NCBI GenBank assembly: GCA_964549915.1
Contig: CAZJWX010000005.1
Location: 66,628-130,627 of the forward strand
Source of the DNA: JAUZRW01 sp964549915
GTDB lineage: Bacteria > Chloroflexota > Anaerolineae > Aggregatilineales > Phototrophicaceae
DNA length: 64,000 nt
Reading direction: 5' to 3'
Shown here: positions 24,945-34,456 of the stretch, one piece after another
Layout: every line of letters starts with the position of its first letter
Numbering within the stretch: the stretch's first letter is position 1
Notes under the pieces: generated by a model
What the model saw: only the letters and a program-made list of their open reading frames with translations
What the model was told of the DNA's origin: nothing
Database searches by the model: none
Position numbers and translations under genes: made by a program

Positions 24945-26579
24945 ATGAACGATTTCAACACCGTGCCCAATCCGGCTTTGCAGCCGCGCAAAAAGCAAAC
25001 GACGCCGCATCCGCAGCCTGCGCCGCGTATCCCTGCCGCTGCGCCCTCACAGCCGCTGCGGAAGAAGCCACTTCCGGCCAATCGCAAGCCGCGCCACCCC
25101 CGGAAGAAACTCCTGCTGTTGGTGATTCCGCTTCTGGGTATTTTGACGTTAGGTGTCGTCGTGTTGGGTAGCTTGATCGCGGTGCGGGTTGCCTTCGCCG
25201 AGACGATGCTTCCCGGCGTGCAGGTAGGGCAAGTCGCCCTGGGGGGCTATGATCGCAGCGAGGCGGCGCAGGTGCTCAACCGCGAATGGAGCCGTATCAC
25301 GCTGCGCGATGGCGACCGCACCTGGGATGTGGATCCGGCGCTCCTGGGCATTTCGCTCGATGTCGATGCCACGGTGGCGGCGGCCTTCCGCCAGGGGCAT
25401 GGTGAGGGCAGCTGGACGGCCCTCTTCAGCACGGTGCAGGTTCCGCCAGTGGTAGCAGTGGATGCTGCCATCATGCAAGCGGAATTGGAGCGTACAGCCG
25501 ACACATTTGCGATTCCGGCGCAGAATGCAGGCGTTGCACTGGTGAACGGGGCAGTGCAGGCAACGGAACCCCGGTACGGGCGTGCCCTGGATGTTGGCGC
25601 AACTGTCGCCGCTGTGCAGGCCGATCCCATCGCGGCGCTGGACAGCGGATCGCTGCAATTGGTCATGCGCGAGGTCACGCCCGCTGTGCTGGATTCGAGT
25701 CCACTGGCGGCGCAGGCACAAGCTTTGTTGAATAATCCGCTGGATATTCGCGTCTTCGATCCGGTAACAGGCGATTCGATCTACTGGTCTGCCATGCCCG
25801 ATGTCTGGGGCGCGTGGTTGACGGCGACTCCGGATCCCAACAGCCCCATCGGACTGGCGCTGGATGCTGACCCAGCGCAGATTGAGGCCTACCTGAGGGC
25901 GCAGGCCGCCAATACCCTGGATGCCTCGCGCACGATTGATGCCGCCGCAGGGGCGGAGTCGGTTCGCGCGGCCATCGCTGCCGGGCAGCCGCAGAGTGCT
26001 GCCGTCACGGTGCAGCATCAGGGCCGCACGCACATCGTCCGCAGCGGCGAGAGCATTACCAGCATCGCCTGGGACTATGGCATCCCCTATCTGTATATCG
26101 TCGAAGCCAACAACGGACTGCAATCCGTCTCCGTTGGGCAGGAAATCATCATCCCCCCGGCTGATTCGTTCTTGCTGCTGCCCGTCGTACCCGATAAGCG
26201 CATCGAAGTGAGCATCAGCCAGCAGCGCACCCGCGTCTATGAGAACGGTGTGCTGATCTGGGATTGGGCGTCCAGCACCGGAATCGCCGATAGCCCGACC
26301 TGGCCGGGGGTCTACCAGATTCTATCGCACGAGCCGAACGCCTACGCGGGCAACTGGGACTTGTGGATGCCGAATTTCCTGGGCGTCTACCAGCCCGTGC
26401 CGGGAACGTCTTTCACCAATGGCTTCCACGGCTTCCCCACGCGCGGCGGCGGACAACTGCTATGGGAGAATAGCCTGGGCACCCGCGTCACCTACGGCTG
26501 CATCCTGCTCAGCGATACCAATGCCCAACTGCTCTACAATTGGGCAGAAGAGGGCGTCGTCGTCGAGATTCTGCCCTGA
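24945..26579 (+). CDS. L,D-transpeptidase with peptidoglycan-binding, LysM and YkuD domains
   Basis: About 544 residues. A Pro-rich, basic cytoplasmic tail precedes one membrane helix (residues 52-80). Two peptidoglycan-binding-4-like domains follow (residues 90-330, PGVQVGQVALGGYDRSEAAQVL at the start), then a LysM motif (HIVRSGESITSIAWDYGI), then the YkuD catalytic domain (residues 415-544). Its active site is HGFPTRGG with a downstream TYGCILL, where Cys forms the acyl-enzyme; the more usual Ser/Thr-His-Gly-Cys reads Thr-Tyr-Gly-Cys. Such enzymes make 3-3 cross-links or attach proteins to peptidoglycan outside the membrane. The start is uncertain; a GTG 14 codons upstream is possible. Confidence 0.9.
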   Translation: MNDFNTVPNPALQPRKKQTTPHPQPAPRIPAAAPSQPLRKKPLPANRKPRHPRKKLLLLVIPLLGILTLGVVVLGSLIAVRVAFAETMLPGVQVGQVALGGYDRSEAAQVLNREWSRITLRDGDRTWDVDPALLGISLDVDATVAAAFRQGHGEGSWTALFSTVQVPPVVAVDAAIMQAELERTADTFAIPAQNAGVALVNGAVQATEPRYGRALDVGATVAAVQADPIAALDSGSLQLVMREVTPAVLDSSPLAAQAQALLNNPLDIRVFDPVTGDSIYWSAMPDVWGAWLTATPDPNSPIGLALDADPAQIEAYLRAQAANTLDASRTIDAAAGAESVRAAIAAGQPQSAAVTVQHQGRTHIVRSGESITSIAWDYGIPYLYIVEANNGLQSVSVGQEIIIPPADSFLLLPVVPDKRIEVSISQQRTRVYENGVLIWDWASSTGIADSPTWPGVYQILSHEPNAYAGNWDLWMPNFLGVYQPVPGTSFTNGFHGFPTRGGGQLLWENSLGTRVTYGCILLSDTNAQLLYNWAEEGVVVEILP

Positions 26580-26585
26580 GAACGC

Positions 26586-27923
26586 TCAGCGCACGCGGAA
26601 TGTCTGGATGCTCTCTTCGATGACTGGGCGCAGCGTCTCGAAATTGCCTGCGGGCCCCGAATACGTCACCAGCCAGAAATCGCCCGCGACCGGGAAAATG
26701 TACTGAATCACGAAGACATCCCCGGCGATGAGCTGCCCGTTGAGGATCACGCGCCCGGCAGGCCGCCCGTTGACCGAGACCACATCCCGCGCCACCAGTG
26801 AATACCCCTCTGGCAGTGGATCATAGGCCAGAGCCAGGTATTCTTGCAGCGCGAGGTCGGTTGCCAGAGGCGCTTCGCGGATCACGGAGACCGTCGCGCC
26901 GGGCAAACCATCCACCAATTCCGTATCAATGCCGAAGAAAATCAACTGCTCTCCCTGTTCGCGCAGGTAACTCGTCGTTTCGTTCAGGTCGAGCGAACTG
27001 AGTAAGGCGAAGAAAGAGAAGGTGTTGCCGCTCAGTTCCGCGCCGTCGAAGCGTTCCGGTAGGCCAAGTTCGAAGTTTTCGCCCCGGAAGCGAATGTAAG
27101 TCTCCGGCAGGGTCGCGCTCTCGCCGATGACGCCCTCCCCGCTGATGTCCACGTTGGCGTCAATCGTGGCCTGCAACGAGTCGCTGCTGGCGTTGGCGGC
27201 GTCCAGTTCTGCGCCCTGCGTCGCGGAGAAGGCCTCGATGGCGGCGAGGTCATTGGCGGCCTGGGTAGCGCGTGCTTCGGCGCGTGCTGCACCCGATGTC
27301 GCCGTCGCTGCGACATCGGCGAAGGCCAGCGCGGCCTGAGTGCTGGTGGCGTCGGCGGCTTCGGCAGCGGCGGTGGACGTTCCCTCAGCGTTCTCGGCAG
27401 CGGTCGTGCTCTGTGCTTCCAGCGTCGCCTGCGCGTCGGCGGCTTCCTGGGCGGATTGCGTGGCAGTCGCCTGCGCATCGTCCAGCCGCTCGCCGGATTC
27501 GGTCGCATCCGCAGCAGCGCTTTCCGCAGCGGAGGTCGCCGTTCCCTGCGCGGATTCGAGTTCCTGTGCAGCTTCTTCTGCGGCTTGCGTTCCCTCTGCT
27601 TGCAGCGTCGCCTGCGCAGCCTCGGCTTCGGCTTGCAGCGTCGCCTGCTCATCGGCGGCTTCCAGTGCGGATTGCGTGGCGCTGGCCTGGGCGTCATCCA
27701 GGTTGGCGGCGGCCTGGGTGCTGGTGGCGGCGGCGGCTTCGGCGGCGACAGTGCTTTGCTCGGCCTGGTCGGTTGCCACCTGCCCGACTTCCGTCCCGGC
27801 AGCCTGAGCGGCTTCCAGTGTGGCTTCCGTATTGGTCAAATTCTGCGTCTGAACGAAGGCGAAGCCAGCGGCGATGATCAACCCCAGGCCAATCAAGATC
27901 TCAACCACGAGACGAGTGTTCAT
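26586..27923 (-). CDS. Membrane-anchored Ala-rich coiled-coil protein, unknown function
   Basis: 445 residues. An N-terminal helix (VEILIGLGLIIAAGFAFVQ) anchors the protein. Residues 30-245 are a low-complexity stretch of Ala, Thr, Gln, Glu and Asp with recurring units such as DDAQATATQSAQEAADAQATL, likely a long coiled coil or fibrous stalk. The last 170 residues form a compact domain (FELGLPERFDGAELSGNTFSFF to the end) of unknown family that would sit at the tip. It converges on the L,D-transpeptidase gene with only six bases between stops. A cell-surface location is inferred from the anchor and stalk layout. Confidence 0.75.
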   Translation of the reverse strand: MNTRLVVEILIGLGLIIAAGFAFVQTQNLTNTEATLEAAQAAGTEVGQVATDQAEQSTVAAEAAAATSTQAAANLDDAQASATQSALEAADEQATLQAEAEAAQATLQAEGTQAAEEAAQELESAQGTATSAAESAAADATESGERLDDAQATATQSAQEAADAQATLEAQSTTAAENAEGTSTAAAEAADATSTQAALAFADVAATATSGAARAEARATQAANDLAAIEAFSATQGAELDAANASSDSLQATIDANVDISGEGVIGESATLPETYIRFRGENFELGLPERFDGAELSGNTFSFFALLSSLDLNETTSYLREQGEQLIFFGIDTELVDGLPGATVSVIREAPLATDLALQEYLALAYDPLPEGYSLVARDVVSVNGRPAGRVILNGQLIAGDVFVIQYIFPVAGDFWLVTYSGPAGNFETLRPVIEESIQTFRVR

Positions 27924-28096
27924 GCGGTGGGCGCTCCCTGTGGATGATGTGGGATGTGAGACGTATAACGCTCATCTTGACTATACAGGGGCGGCGGACT
28001 TCCCACAAGCAGATCAGCGTTAGTTTTTCGGTGGGATGCTGTACCGGGTTTCACGAATCAACGTGCGAATTTCTGTTACAGTGAAGGGAGAACACA

Positions 28097-28345
28097 ATGC
28101 AGTCCACAAGGAACCCTTCGATGAGCGAAAAACAGTATTGGGATCCGAACATCTGCCCGCTGTGTGGCAATGACGAATTCGCCTGGGGGATTCTGCTGGG
28201 GTATCGTCGCGCCTTTTTCAGGCCGGACGGGGTGCTGCCTGGCGGTGGCAAACCGTTGGAAGGGCGGCAGTGTTTGCGCTGCGGTAATGTACAGATTTTC
28301 GCGGAAGTGGCTCAGAGTCCGGTGCGCAAACGGAAGTTCGAATAG
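28097..28345 (+). CDS. Small zinc-ribbon protein
   Basis: 82 residues with two Cys pairs, CPLCGN and CLRCGN, spaced as a zinc ribbon, and a conserved-looking middle GYRRAFFRPDGVLPGGGKPL. Function unknown; such proteins often bind nucleic acid or another protein. AGGGAG six bases before the ATG at 28097 supports this start over a second ATG eight codons later. Confidence 0.72.
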   Translation: MQSTRNPSMSEKQYWDPNICPLCGNDEFAWGILLGYRRAFFRPDGVLPGGGKPLEGRQCLRCGNVQIFAEVAQSPVRKRKFE

Positions 28346-28453
28346 CAGCTCGATTGAAGGGTGGCTAAAGCCAGAATCGTGGCCTTGCGCGTTCCTGGCC
28401 TTGGGGCTACCCTGTTTTGCGGATATTTCGGTTATTCAGGTAGCGCTTGCCCT

Positions 28454-29158
28454 ATGAATCTGCTCACTATCCCGGTCATCGTCTTCGCTATGTTCACCCA
28501 GTCGCTCGCTGGATTTGGTGCCGGGTTGATTGCCATGCCGCTCTTGATCGGCTTGATCGGCCTGGAGACAGCCACACCTGCCTTCGCTATGTTGGCGCAG
28601 ACGGGTGGCCTGCTGCTGATGCTGCGTTACCGCGAAGAATTGAACTTCAGCACAGTCTGGCGCTTGCTGCTGATGTCCTTCATCGGTGTGCCCCTGGGCG
28701 TCTGGCTCAGCGGTGTCGTCGCAGAAGATTTCGCGAAGTTCGTCCTGGGGTGTGTCACCATCGGCTATGCGCTCTATACGCTCTTCGGGCTGTCGGTGCC
28801 GCGCCTCTCGCAGCGCTGGGCCTTCGGCTTCGGCTTCGGATCCGGGTTGCTGGGTGGTGGCTACAACATGGGTGGCCCACCGCTGGTGATCTTCGGCACC
28901 AGCCAGCGGTGGAAGCCAGGGGAATTTCGTTCCAATATCTCCAGCGTGTTCTTCCCCACCGGGTTCATCACCATCATGACGCACTTCACAATGGGCAACA
29001 TCACTACAGAAGTGCTGCAATACTACCTGCTGCTGCTGCCCTTCCTGCTGCTGGCGATGTTCGCTGGCTTCTACCTGGATCGTTTCATCCAACCAGAAGC
29101 CTTCCGGCGCGGCGTGCTGGTGCTGCTGGTCGCGCTGGGAATGTCGCTGATCTTCTAG
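28454..29158 (+). CDS. TauE/SafE family permease
   Basis: 234 residues, about seven or eight membrane helices. NLLTIPVIVFAMFTQSLAGFGAGLIAMPLL opens the first repeat and FGFGSGLLGGGYNMGGPPLVIFG, the family's glycine-rich motif, opens the second. Family members export or import sulfite, sulfoacetate and other small organic anions; the substrate here is not predictable. The start at 28454 is chosen by family length. Its ribosome-binding site is weak, and a GTG 31 codons upstream is possible. The stop codon shares CTAG with the stop of the convergent oxidoreductase. Confidence 0.85.
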   Translation: MNLLTIPVIVFAMFTQSLAGFGAGLIAMPLLIGLIGLETATPAFAMLAQTGGLLLMLRYREELNFSTVWRLLLMSFIGVPLGVWLSGVVAEDFAKFVLGCVTIGYALYTLFGLSVPRLSQRWAFGFGFGSGLLGGGYNMGGPPLVIFGTSQRWKPGEFRSNISSVFFPTGFITIMTHFTMGNITTEVLQYYLLLLPFLLLAMFAGFYLDRFIQPEAFRRGVLVLLVALGMSLIF

Positions 29159-30183
29159 CTCGCCTGCATAGCCTTGCGTGCGTGCTCCCAGACGACTTTG
29201 CGCTTCTCATCTTCCGGTTCGAAGGGGAAGTAATAGCCGACGCGGTCGAGCAGCCCCTCGTAGCGCTCGCGCACGGCGTAGGGTAGTTCATCCGGCGGCG
29301 CAACGACCGCAATCTCGTGCATGATCTCGTCCGGCACTTCCTTCCACATCTCTTCCCACTTGCCTTCTTTCGTCAACTGGTTCATGCGCTCGCCGAAATC
29401 GCCCCAGCCGTGCAGGTCGAGGACGCGGCGGTAGCTGGGTGTGCTGGCATAGAAGGCAATTTGGGATTTGATCTCGATAGTGTTCTGCTGGATTTCTTCG
29501 TCATTACGCCCGGTCACGACGAAGACCGCGCAGGACAGCGCCACATCATCAATACGGCGTGCGGTACGTTCCGCGCCCTCGGAAATCGCCGGACGGATGA
29601 CTTCGCGCAGGTAACGGGTCGTGTGGAAGGGGTGCACGTGGAAGCCGTCCGCCAGTTCACCGCCGAGCCTGCACAGCGCCGGGCCGACCCCGGCGATATA
29701 GACCGGAATCTGCGGGTGTTCGATTGGCCCCGGGTTGAAGAAGGGCGGCAGCACGCCGAAACTGTAATGCTCGCCCCGGTGGCGCAGACCGCTCTGATTC
29801 TGAAAGGCATCCCAGATTTTGCGCATGGAAGTGACGTAATCGCGAAGCTGTGAGACGGGCTTGCCATCCCATTGGGCGCTGAAGCGCTTGACGATGTGCA
29901 CGGCGATCTGTGTGCCCAGCCCCAGGATGAAGCGGCCTCTGGATTGTGCAGCCAGGTCCCAGGCAATTTGCGCGGTGACCATCGGGCTGCGCGGGAAGGC
30001 GACGGCAATGCTGGTGCCGAGCATGATGCGCTCGGTGGCGTGCGCGGCCAGCGGCAGCGGCAGGAACGGATTGTGCTGGGCTTCCGCCGTCCACAGGCCA
30101 TCGAAGCCATAGTCTTCGACGATTCGTGCCAGTTCGGGGATGGTGTTCAGGTCGTCGGGGAAGATGGTAACGTCGAATTGCAT
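29155..30183 (-). CDS. LLM-class F420-dependent oxidoreductase
   Basis: 342 residues of the bacterial luciferase-like TIM-barrel family. MQFDVTIFPDDLNTIPELARIVEDYGFDGLW opens the barrel, and RIMLGTSIAVAFPRSPMVTAQIAWDLAAQSRGRFILGLGTQ is the cofactor-binding core seen in F420-dependent members. IPVYIAGVGPALCRLGGELADG is also typical. The substrate is unknown. AGGAA precedes the ATG at 30183. The gene is preceded on the same strand by a lipoprotein gene at a 71-base distance. Confidence 0.9.
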   Translation of the reverse strand: MQFDVTIFPDDLNTIPELARIVEDYGFDGLWTAEAQHNPFLPLPLAAHATERIMLGTSIAVAFPRSPMVTAQIAWDLAAQSRGRFILGLGTQIAVHIVKRFSAQWDGKPVSQLRDYVTSMRKIWDAFQNQSGLRHRGEHYSFGVLPPFFNPGPIEHPQIPVYIAGVGPALCRLGGELADGFHVHPFHTTRYLREVIRPAISEGAERTARRIDDVALSCAVFVVTGRNDEEIQQNTIEIKSQIAFYASTPSYRRVLDLHGWGDFGERMNQLTKEGKWEEMWKEVPDEIMHEIAVVAPPDELPYAVRERYEGLLDRVGYYFPFEPEDEKRKVVWEHARKAMQAS

Positions 30184-30254
30184 AAGGGCATTTCCTGAAA
30201 GAGTATTTTGGGTATGAGCGGCATTATACATTGCCCTGCCATCATGTGCCCGCA

Positions 30255-30926
30255 TCACTCGCGAGACGCCCGCCAGACGAGCACATCGTCGAACTCAACC
30301 GAGACGATGGCATCATCCCCGGCATCAACGGGCAGGCCGACGACGAGACCTGTGTGGCCTTCGCGGAACGCTCCATCCTGTACGCTGCCCAGGTGCTGCC
30401 CATTGACCGAGAGCGCCAGCGAGTCATGGGTACAGGTGGCACGCAGGGTATTGCGCTGGCCGTTGGGGCGCATCTGTGCCCCGTTCTGCCAGGGGATCAG
30501 CGCCGTCACGCCTTCGGAATCCCCGCGCCGGATGGAGAAAGCGCCATCGCCAGATACGAGGAAGTAGTAGCCATGTCCGTTCAGCAGTGGGTTGGCGCGG
30601 CACATCACGCCCACGAGGGCATCATGATAGGCCGACGTGAAGGCGAACTGTGCCTGAATCACGGTATCGCGGTAGCTGTCGTTATGCAGGCCGATGCCAA
30701 AGCGCCCCGGCAGGGAGAAGATCGTTCGGTATACGCCATCCTCGATCTGGAAGTAGACATTGGGGTCGTTGATGGTCTGCCAGCCGCCGACCGTCTCGAA
30801 GGTTGCGGCGACGACCTGCTCTTGCAGGTCAACTGCGGGGGCCGAACCACCCGGGACCCGGCGCGGCAGACAGGCACTCACGAGGATAATCAGCAACAGC
30901 AGCAGGATCGGACGGGTTATTCTCAT
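30255..30926 (-). CDS. Lipoprotein with a jelly-roll-like domain, unknown function
   Basis: 223 residues. A signal peptide ends in the lipobox LVSAC, so the mature protein should be lipid-anchored on the outer face of the membrane. The remaining 190 residues are beta-rich, with YFQIEDGVYRTIFSLPGRFG, GHGYYFLVSGDGAFSIRRGD and a final VSVEFDDVLVW, resembling the concanavalin-like fold of DUF1080/LamG proteins. No catalytic residues can be assigned. GAGGAAG precedes the ATG at 30926, which is preferred over one nine codons upstream. Confidence 0.75.
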   Translation of the reverse strand: MRITRPILLLLLIILVSACLPRRVPGGSAPAVDLQEQVVAATFETVGGWQTINDPNVYFQIEDGVYRTIFSLPGRFGIGLHNDSYRDTVIQAQFAFTSAYHDALVGVMCRANPLLNGHGYYFLVSGDGAFSIRRGDSEGVTALIPWQNGAQMRPNGQRNTLRATCTHDSLALSVNGQHLGSVQDGAFREGHTGLVVGLPVDAGDDAIVSVEFDDVLVWRASRE

Positions 30927-31108
30927 CAGCGGCTTCCTCTTTCTGGTGCGCATGGGCGCGTTGTTTCTGCGTTCAGTGTGTCTGTGTACAGTGTACCGCC
31001 AAACGCGCTCCGGTAGAGAGTCCGCAACTCAGCCGCTTCGCCTTGCGTATAGCCTTGCAATGGATTCTGTGTTATTCAGGTAGAAACCACGAGAAAAGGA
31101 CACACACG

Positions 31109-31492
31109 ATGCGCGATTTTGTCATCCGTATTTTGATCAACGCGATTGCGATCATCGTCGCGGCCCAGCTCCTGCCGGGCATCCAGGTGACGAATGAGTT
31201 TGGCCCGCTGCTGCTGGTCGCCTTGATTCTGACCATCGTCAACGCCGTGCTCAAGCCGATTCTGCTGCTGTTGTCTTGCCCGCTGGTGCTGCTGACGCTC
31301 GGCCTTTTCATCCTGGTGATCAACGCTGTGGCTCTGCAAATCGCGGCCTATTTTTCTGGCGGCAATTTCGTCATTGATGGCTTCTGGCCTGCGTTCTGGG
31401 GTGGCATCATCATGGCAATCCTCAACATGCTGCTGGAAGCGGTGATCGGCAAGGACGACCAGACTCCCAAGCAGCCTGCCAAGCGCGGCTGA
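31109..31492 (+). CDS. Phage-holin-superfamily-IV-like small membrane protein
   Basis: 127 residues, four hydrophobic helices: FVIRILINAIAIIVAAQLLPGI, then ILTIVNAVLKPILLLLSCPLVLLTLG and WPAFWGGIIMAILNMLLEAVIG. This is the layout of the widespread YvlD/holin-superfamily-IV family, which is not phage-linked in most genomes and has no settled function. AAGGA precedes the ATG at 31109. No lysis or phage genes surround it. Confidence 0.88.
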   Translation: MRDFVIRILINAIAIIVAAQLLPGIQVTNEFGPLLLVALILTIVNAVLKPILLLLSCPLVLLTLGLFILVINAVALQIAAYFSGGNFVIDGFWPAFWGGIIMAILNMLLEAVIGKDDQTPKQPAKRG

Positions 31493-31505
31493 CGCATCCG
31501 CGCCT

Positions 31506-32414
31506 TCATTGCCCTGCGACTTCAGCCGGGCAGACGACGCGCAGCGCCCCTTTCAGGCAGTGGGCTGTCAGCGGCGTGTGCCCGAAGGGGCTGTTTTCAC
31601 CATCGGCGTAAAGCGGCTGCTGTGGCTCCGCTTCGATGGTGACTTCACTGCCCTGCCAGTGCTGCAAGGTCAGATCACCCAGTTCCATACGAGCAACGCT
31701 GCTGGCGATGCCGACGGCGGTGCGCAGATCGTTGTTCAACACGAAGACATCCAGCTTGCCGTCATCAATGTGGATATTTGGGGAGAGCCGGATGCCCATC
31801 GCGCCGATGGCGTTACCATTGCTGATGAGGCAGGCTGCGCCCTGCGTCTGGACGGTTTCGCCATCAATGGTCAGGGTGTATTGGGCGTGGTGCACTTGCT
31901 CGAATTGCGAAATCGCCTGCACGCCGCCCACGATATAGGCCATCACGCCGAAGCGGTCTTTCATCTCGCGGGTCACGACCTCGCTGAATGTGGCGACCAT
32001 GCCGCTGCCGAAGCGCAGCAAGAAAGCCTGATCGCCCGCCATGCCCACGTCAATCGCCCGCACCGTTGCATCATCGGCGAGCAAGGCGTGCAGCGCAGGC
32101 TGCAACGTGGCCGGAATGCCCAGTTCGTCCGCGAGGGCATTGGCCGTTCCCCCCGGCAGAATCGCCAGCGGAACATCCTGATGCAGCATCCCCTGCACGA
32201 CATCCAACTGCGTGCCGTCCCCACCATAAGCCATGATGAGGTCAACGCCGGCCCCAATTGCGTCTCGCGCCTGGGCTGCGCCATCCCCTGCCGCGAATGT
32301 GATCGATGCATTCCAGGTGATGTCATACTCATGGAAGACATCGTTGAGTGTATTCAGAATCGGCTCATTCCTGCCCGACGCCGGATTGATGATGACGTGA
32401 ACCTTACGCGCCAT
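31506..32414 (-). CDS. Diacylglycerol/lipid kinase (YegS/DagK family)
   Basis: 302 residues. HVIINPASGRNEPIL, AYGGDGTQLDVVQGM and LAILPGGTANALADELGIP are the ATP- and metal-binding motifs of the DAGK catalytic domain; the C-terminal half has GNAIGAMGIRLSPNIHIDDGKLDVFVL. It should phosphorylate diacylglycerol, sphingoid or a related lipid at the membrane face. A strong site, GTGAGGAGG, precedes the ATG at 32414. The gene converges on the holin-like gene with a 13-base gap. Confidence 0.93.
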   Translation of the reverse strand: MARKVHVIINPASGRNEPILNTLNDVFHEYDITWNASITFAAGDGAAQARDAIGAGVDLIMAYGGDGTQLDVVQGMLHQDVPLAILPGGTANALADELGIPATLQPALHALLADDATVRAIDVGMAGDQAFLLRFGSGMVATFSEVVTREMKDRFGVMAYIVGGVQAISQFEQVHHAQYTLTIDGETVQTQGAACLISNGNAIGAMGIRLSPNIHIDDGKLDVFVLNNDLRTAVGIASSVARMELGDLTLQHWQGSEVTIEAEPQQPLYADGENSPFGHTPLTAHCLKGALRVVCPAEVAGQ

Positions 32415-32595
32415 GTTGGCCTCCTCACGCTGTGTATGTGTCGCTAACGATACCATGCTAGCGGAAAATCAGCCGTCCCCGAAACGTCTCAGATGAATGA
32501 AGCTACTGGCATGGATTTGCCATTCCACTTCATCACACAAAACAACCCCTGTCGGGGCCAGGGCAGGTTAGAAGGGATACCTTGTCAAATATAGG

Positions 32596-34164
32596 TTATT
32601 TTTGCAGCGGCAGGGTGATGTAGACCATGGTGCCGCTTCCTTCCCGGCTCTGGAGGGCGATTTCGCCACCATGCAGGCGGATCGCGCGGCGGGCGATGGG
32701 CAATCCCAGGCCGAAACCGGGTGTGTTGTGCGCGTCGTCTTTGCGCCAGAAGCTCTGGAAGGCGCGTCCTTGATCTTCTTCGGAGATGCCAATGCCGGTA
32801 TCTTCAATGACCACCTGAATGCGACGATCATCTGTGCTGAGGCGAACGGTGATTTTGCCATCGGGTGGGGTGAAGCGTACGGCGTTATCCAGTAGCTGCC
32901 GGAAAGCGTCGGTCAGATAATCTGCTACGCCGTGCAGCCGGGGAAAATCGTCATCGTCGGGTGCCAGAAACTCGATCTGGGGCTGGTTCGGGCGCAGTGC
33001 AATCTGCTGGCAGAGCATGCTCAGCAGCGAGCGCACATCAATGTCCGTTTTCGGGTGTGTGGTGTGGCTTTCCAGTTCGACGAGCCGGGTCAACATCTGC
33101 ACCAGTCGCACGATCCGCTCAACTTGCTCATGGATCGTATCGGCGTAGTGTTCGCGCTTCTCAGGGGAATCCGTCCGCACCATCAAGTAGAGCGGTGCGC
33201 TGATGAGGGTCAGCGGTGAGCGAAATTCATGAGCGGCATCGCGGATGAAGCGCGTGATGATGTCAATACGCATTTTCTCCAGCACGGCTTGCAGCGCCCG
33301 CTCCTGATCCTGGCGACGCTCCGTGATATCCAGGAAGGTGCCAGAGAGCTTCAGCGGTTTACCGTGCTCATCGTGCATGACTCGTCCGTCGGAGAGCACC
33401 CAGCGAATGCTGCCATCGGAGCGTAGGATGCGCTTCTCGACGTGGTAGGGCTGCCCCGTCCGCATGGACGCTTCGATGGCCGTCTCCGCCTTCTGGCGGT
33501 CATCCGGGTGAATCAGCGAGAGTCCCAGTTCGAGAGACGGAGGCTCGGTTGTCGGGTCAATTCCGCAAATGGAGCAGAACTCATCCGACCAGATCGTCTC
33601 GCCCGTCTGCACGTTCCATTCCCAATGGGCGATGTGGGCGATTTTCTGCGCCTGTGCCAGCCGAGCCTCGCTCTCGCGCAGGTCTTCCTCAATCTGCTTG
33701 CGGTCGGTGATGTCCCGCGCAATAGAGAGAATATATTGTACTTCGCCCGACGCATCGAAAATGGGCGAGAGTCGTGCCTCGAAGAAATGGTTTTTCCCCT
33801 GTACAGGAAAGGGGAAATCGACCGCAGCTTCTTCGCCCGTCGTGAACACGGATGCGCCAGCTTCTTCCCACTGTGTCGCCGCTGGTTCAGGCATCCCCAT
33901 TTCGCGTGCCGTCCTGCCCAGGTATGCCTCTGGTGCCTTCCCGGTGATGACCTGCACGTGGGCGTTGATGTATACATGACGCAGGTCATGGTCGAAGAGC
34001 GCGATCACATCATGTGCATAATTCAGGATCGCCTGGTACGGAATCTGGAAGGCAGCTTCTTCCTGCTCCAGCCACTGCGTCACTAGCTCCTCAACCGAGC
34101 AACCGAGGAAATCCGCCCGCCGTTGGAGCCGATCCTGCATCTGTGCGGAGAGTTTCAAGTCCAT
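32596..34164 (-). CDS. PAS-domain sensor histidine kinase with ribbon-helix-helix-like N-terminus, orphan
   Basis: About 522 residues, soluble. Residues 1-40 (DLKLSAQMQDRLQRRADFLG and SVEELVTQWLEQEE) look like a ribbon-helix-helix or CopG-type module, unusual in a kinase. Two PAS domains follow (residues 45-160 and 165-285, each ending in an RDITDRK/LDITERR-type linker). The HisKA box is RDAAHEFRSPLTLI and the ATPase domain has DTGIGISEEDQGRAFQSFWRKDD and GFGLGLPIARRAIRLHGGE. No response regulator is adjacent. The start is uncertain: a GTG six codons upstream is possible. Confidence 0.87.
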   Translation of the reverse strand: MDLKLSAQMQDRLQRRADFLGCSVEELVTQWLEQEEAAFQIPYQAILNYAHDVIALFDHDLRHVYINAHVQVITGKAPEAYLGRTAREMGMPEPAATQWEEAGASVFTTGEEAAVDFPFPVQGKNHFFEARLSPIFDASGEVQYILSIARDITDRKQIEEDLRESEARLAQAQKIAHIAHWEWNVQTGETIWSDEFCSICGIDPTTEPPSLELGLSLIHPDDRQKAETAIEASMRTGQPYHVEKRILRSDGSIRWVLSDGRVMHDEHGKPLKLSGTFLDITERRQDQERALQAVLEKMRIDIITRFIRDAAHEFRSPLTLISAPLYLMVRTDSPEKREHYADTIHEQVERIVRLVQMLTRLVELESHTTHPKTDIDVRSLLSMLCQQIALRPNQPQIEFLAPDDDDFPRLHGVADYLTDAFRQLLDNAVRFTPPDGKITVRLSTDDRRIQVVIEDTGIGISEEDQGRAFQSFWRKDDAHNTPGFGLGLPIARRAIRLHGGEIALQSREGSGTMVYITLPLQK

Positions 34165-34402
34165 GATGCGCGACTGCTCCACCGAAATGTTCGTCCGTCT
34201 GCTTATCTCCCTGGATTATACCGCGAGATTGCAGAGTCTTGCGTTGGGATTTTCGCCGAAGGTAGGCCGGGTGGGAGAAGCGGGGGCGAGCCTGGGGTGA
34301 GGAATGCCCTGAGTGGCTGCCGAATCTACATTCCAAACACTGCGCATTGCTTCTGTACCCCCTTATAACAGAATCGCAACCTTATGCAGGCCTCTGGCGG
34401 GG

Positions 34403-34408
34403 TACAAT
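34403..34408 (+). promoter_or_regulatory. Candidate -10 box for the micro-ORF
   Basis: TACAAT lies 48 bases before the ATG of the 34-codon ORF, in the divergent gap behind the kinase gene. No clear -35 element. Confidence 0.35.
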
Positions 34409-34456
34409 GAGGGTGCAGCGAAAGCTGTGCTCGTTAACAAGTTTGGAGGTTTCTTT

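Noticed and set aside
27000..27870. CRISPR-like regular repeats
   Set aside because: The periodicity comes from a low-complexity protein stretch, not from identical repeats with unique spacers.
31109..31492. Prophage holin
   Set aside because: The holin-superfamily-IV-like protein is a common chromosomal family and no phage genes are near.
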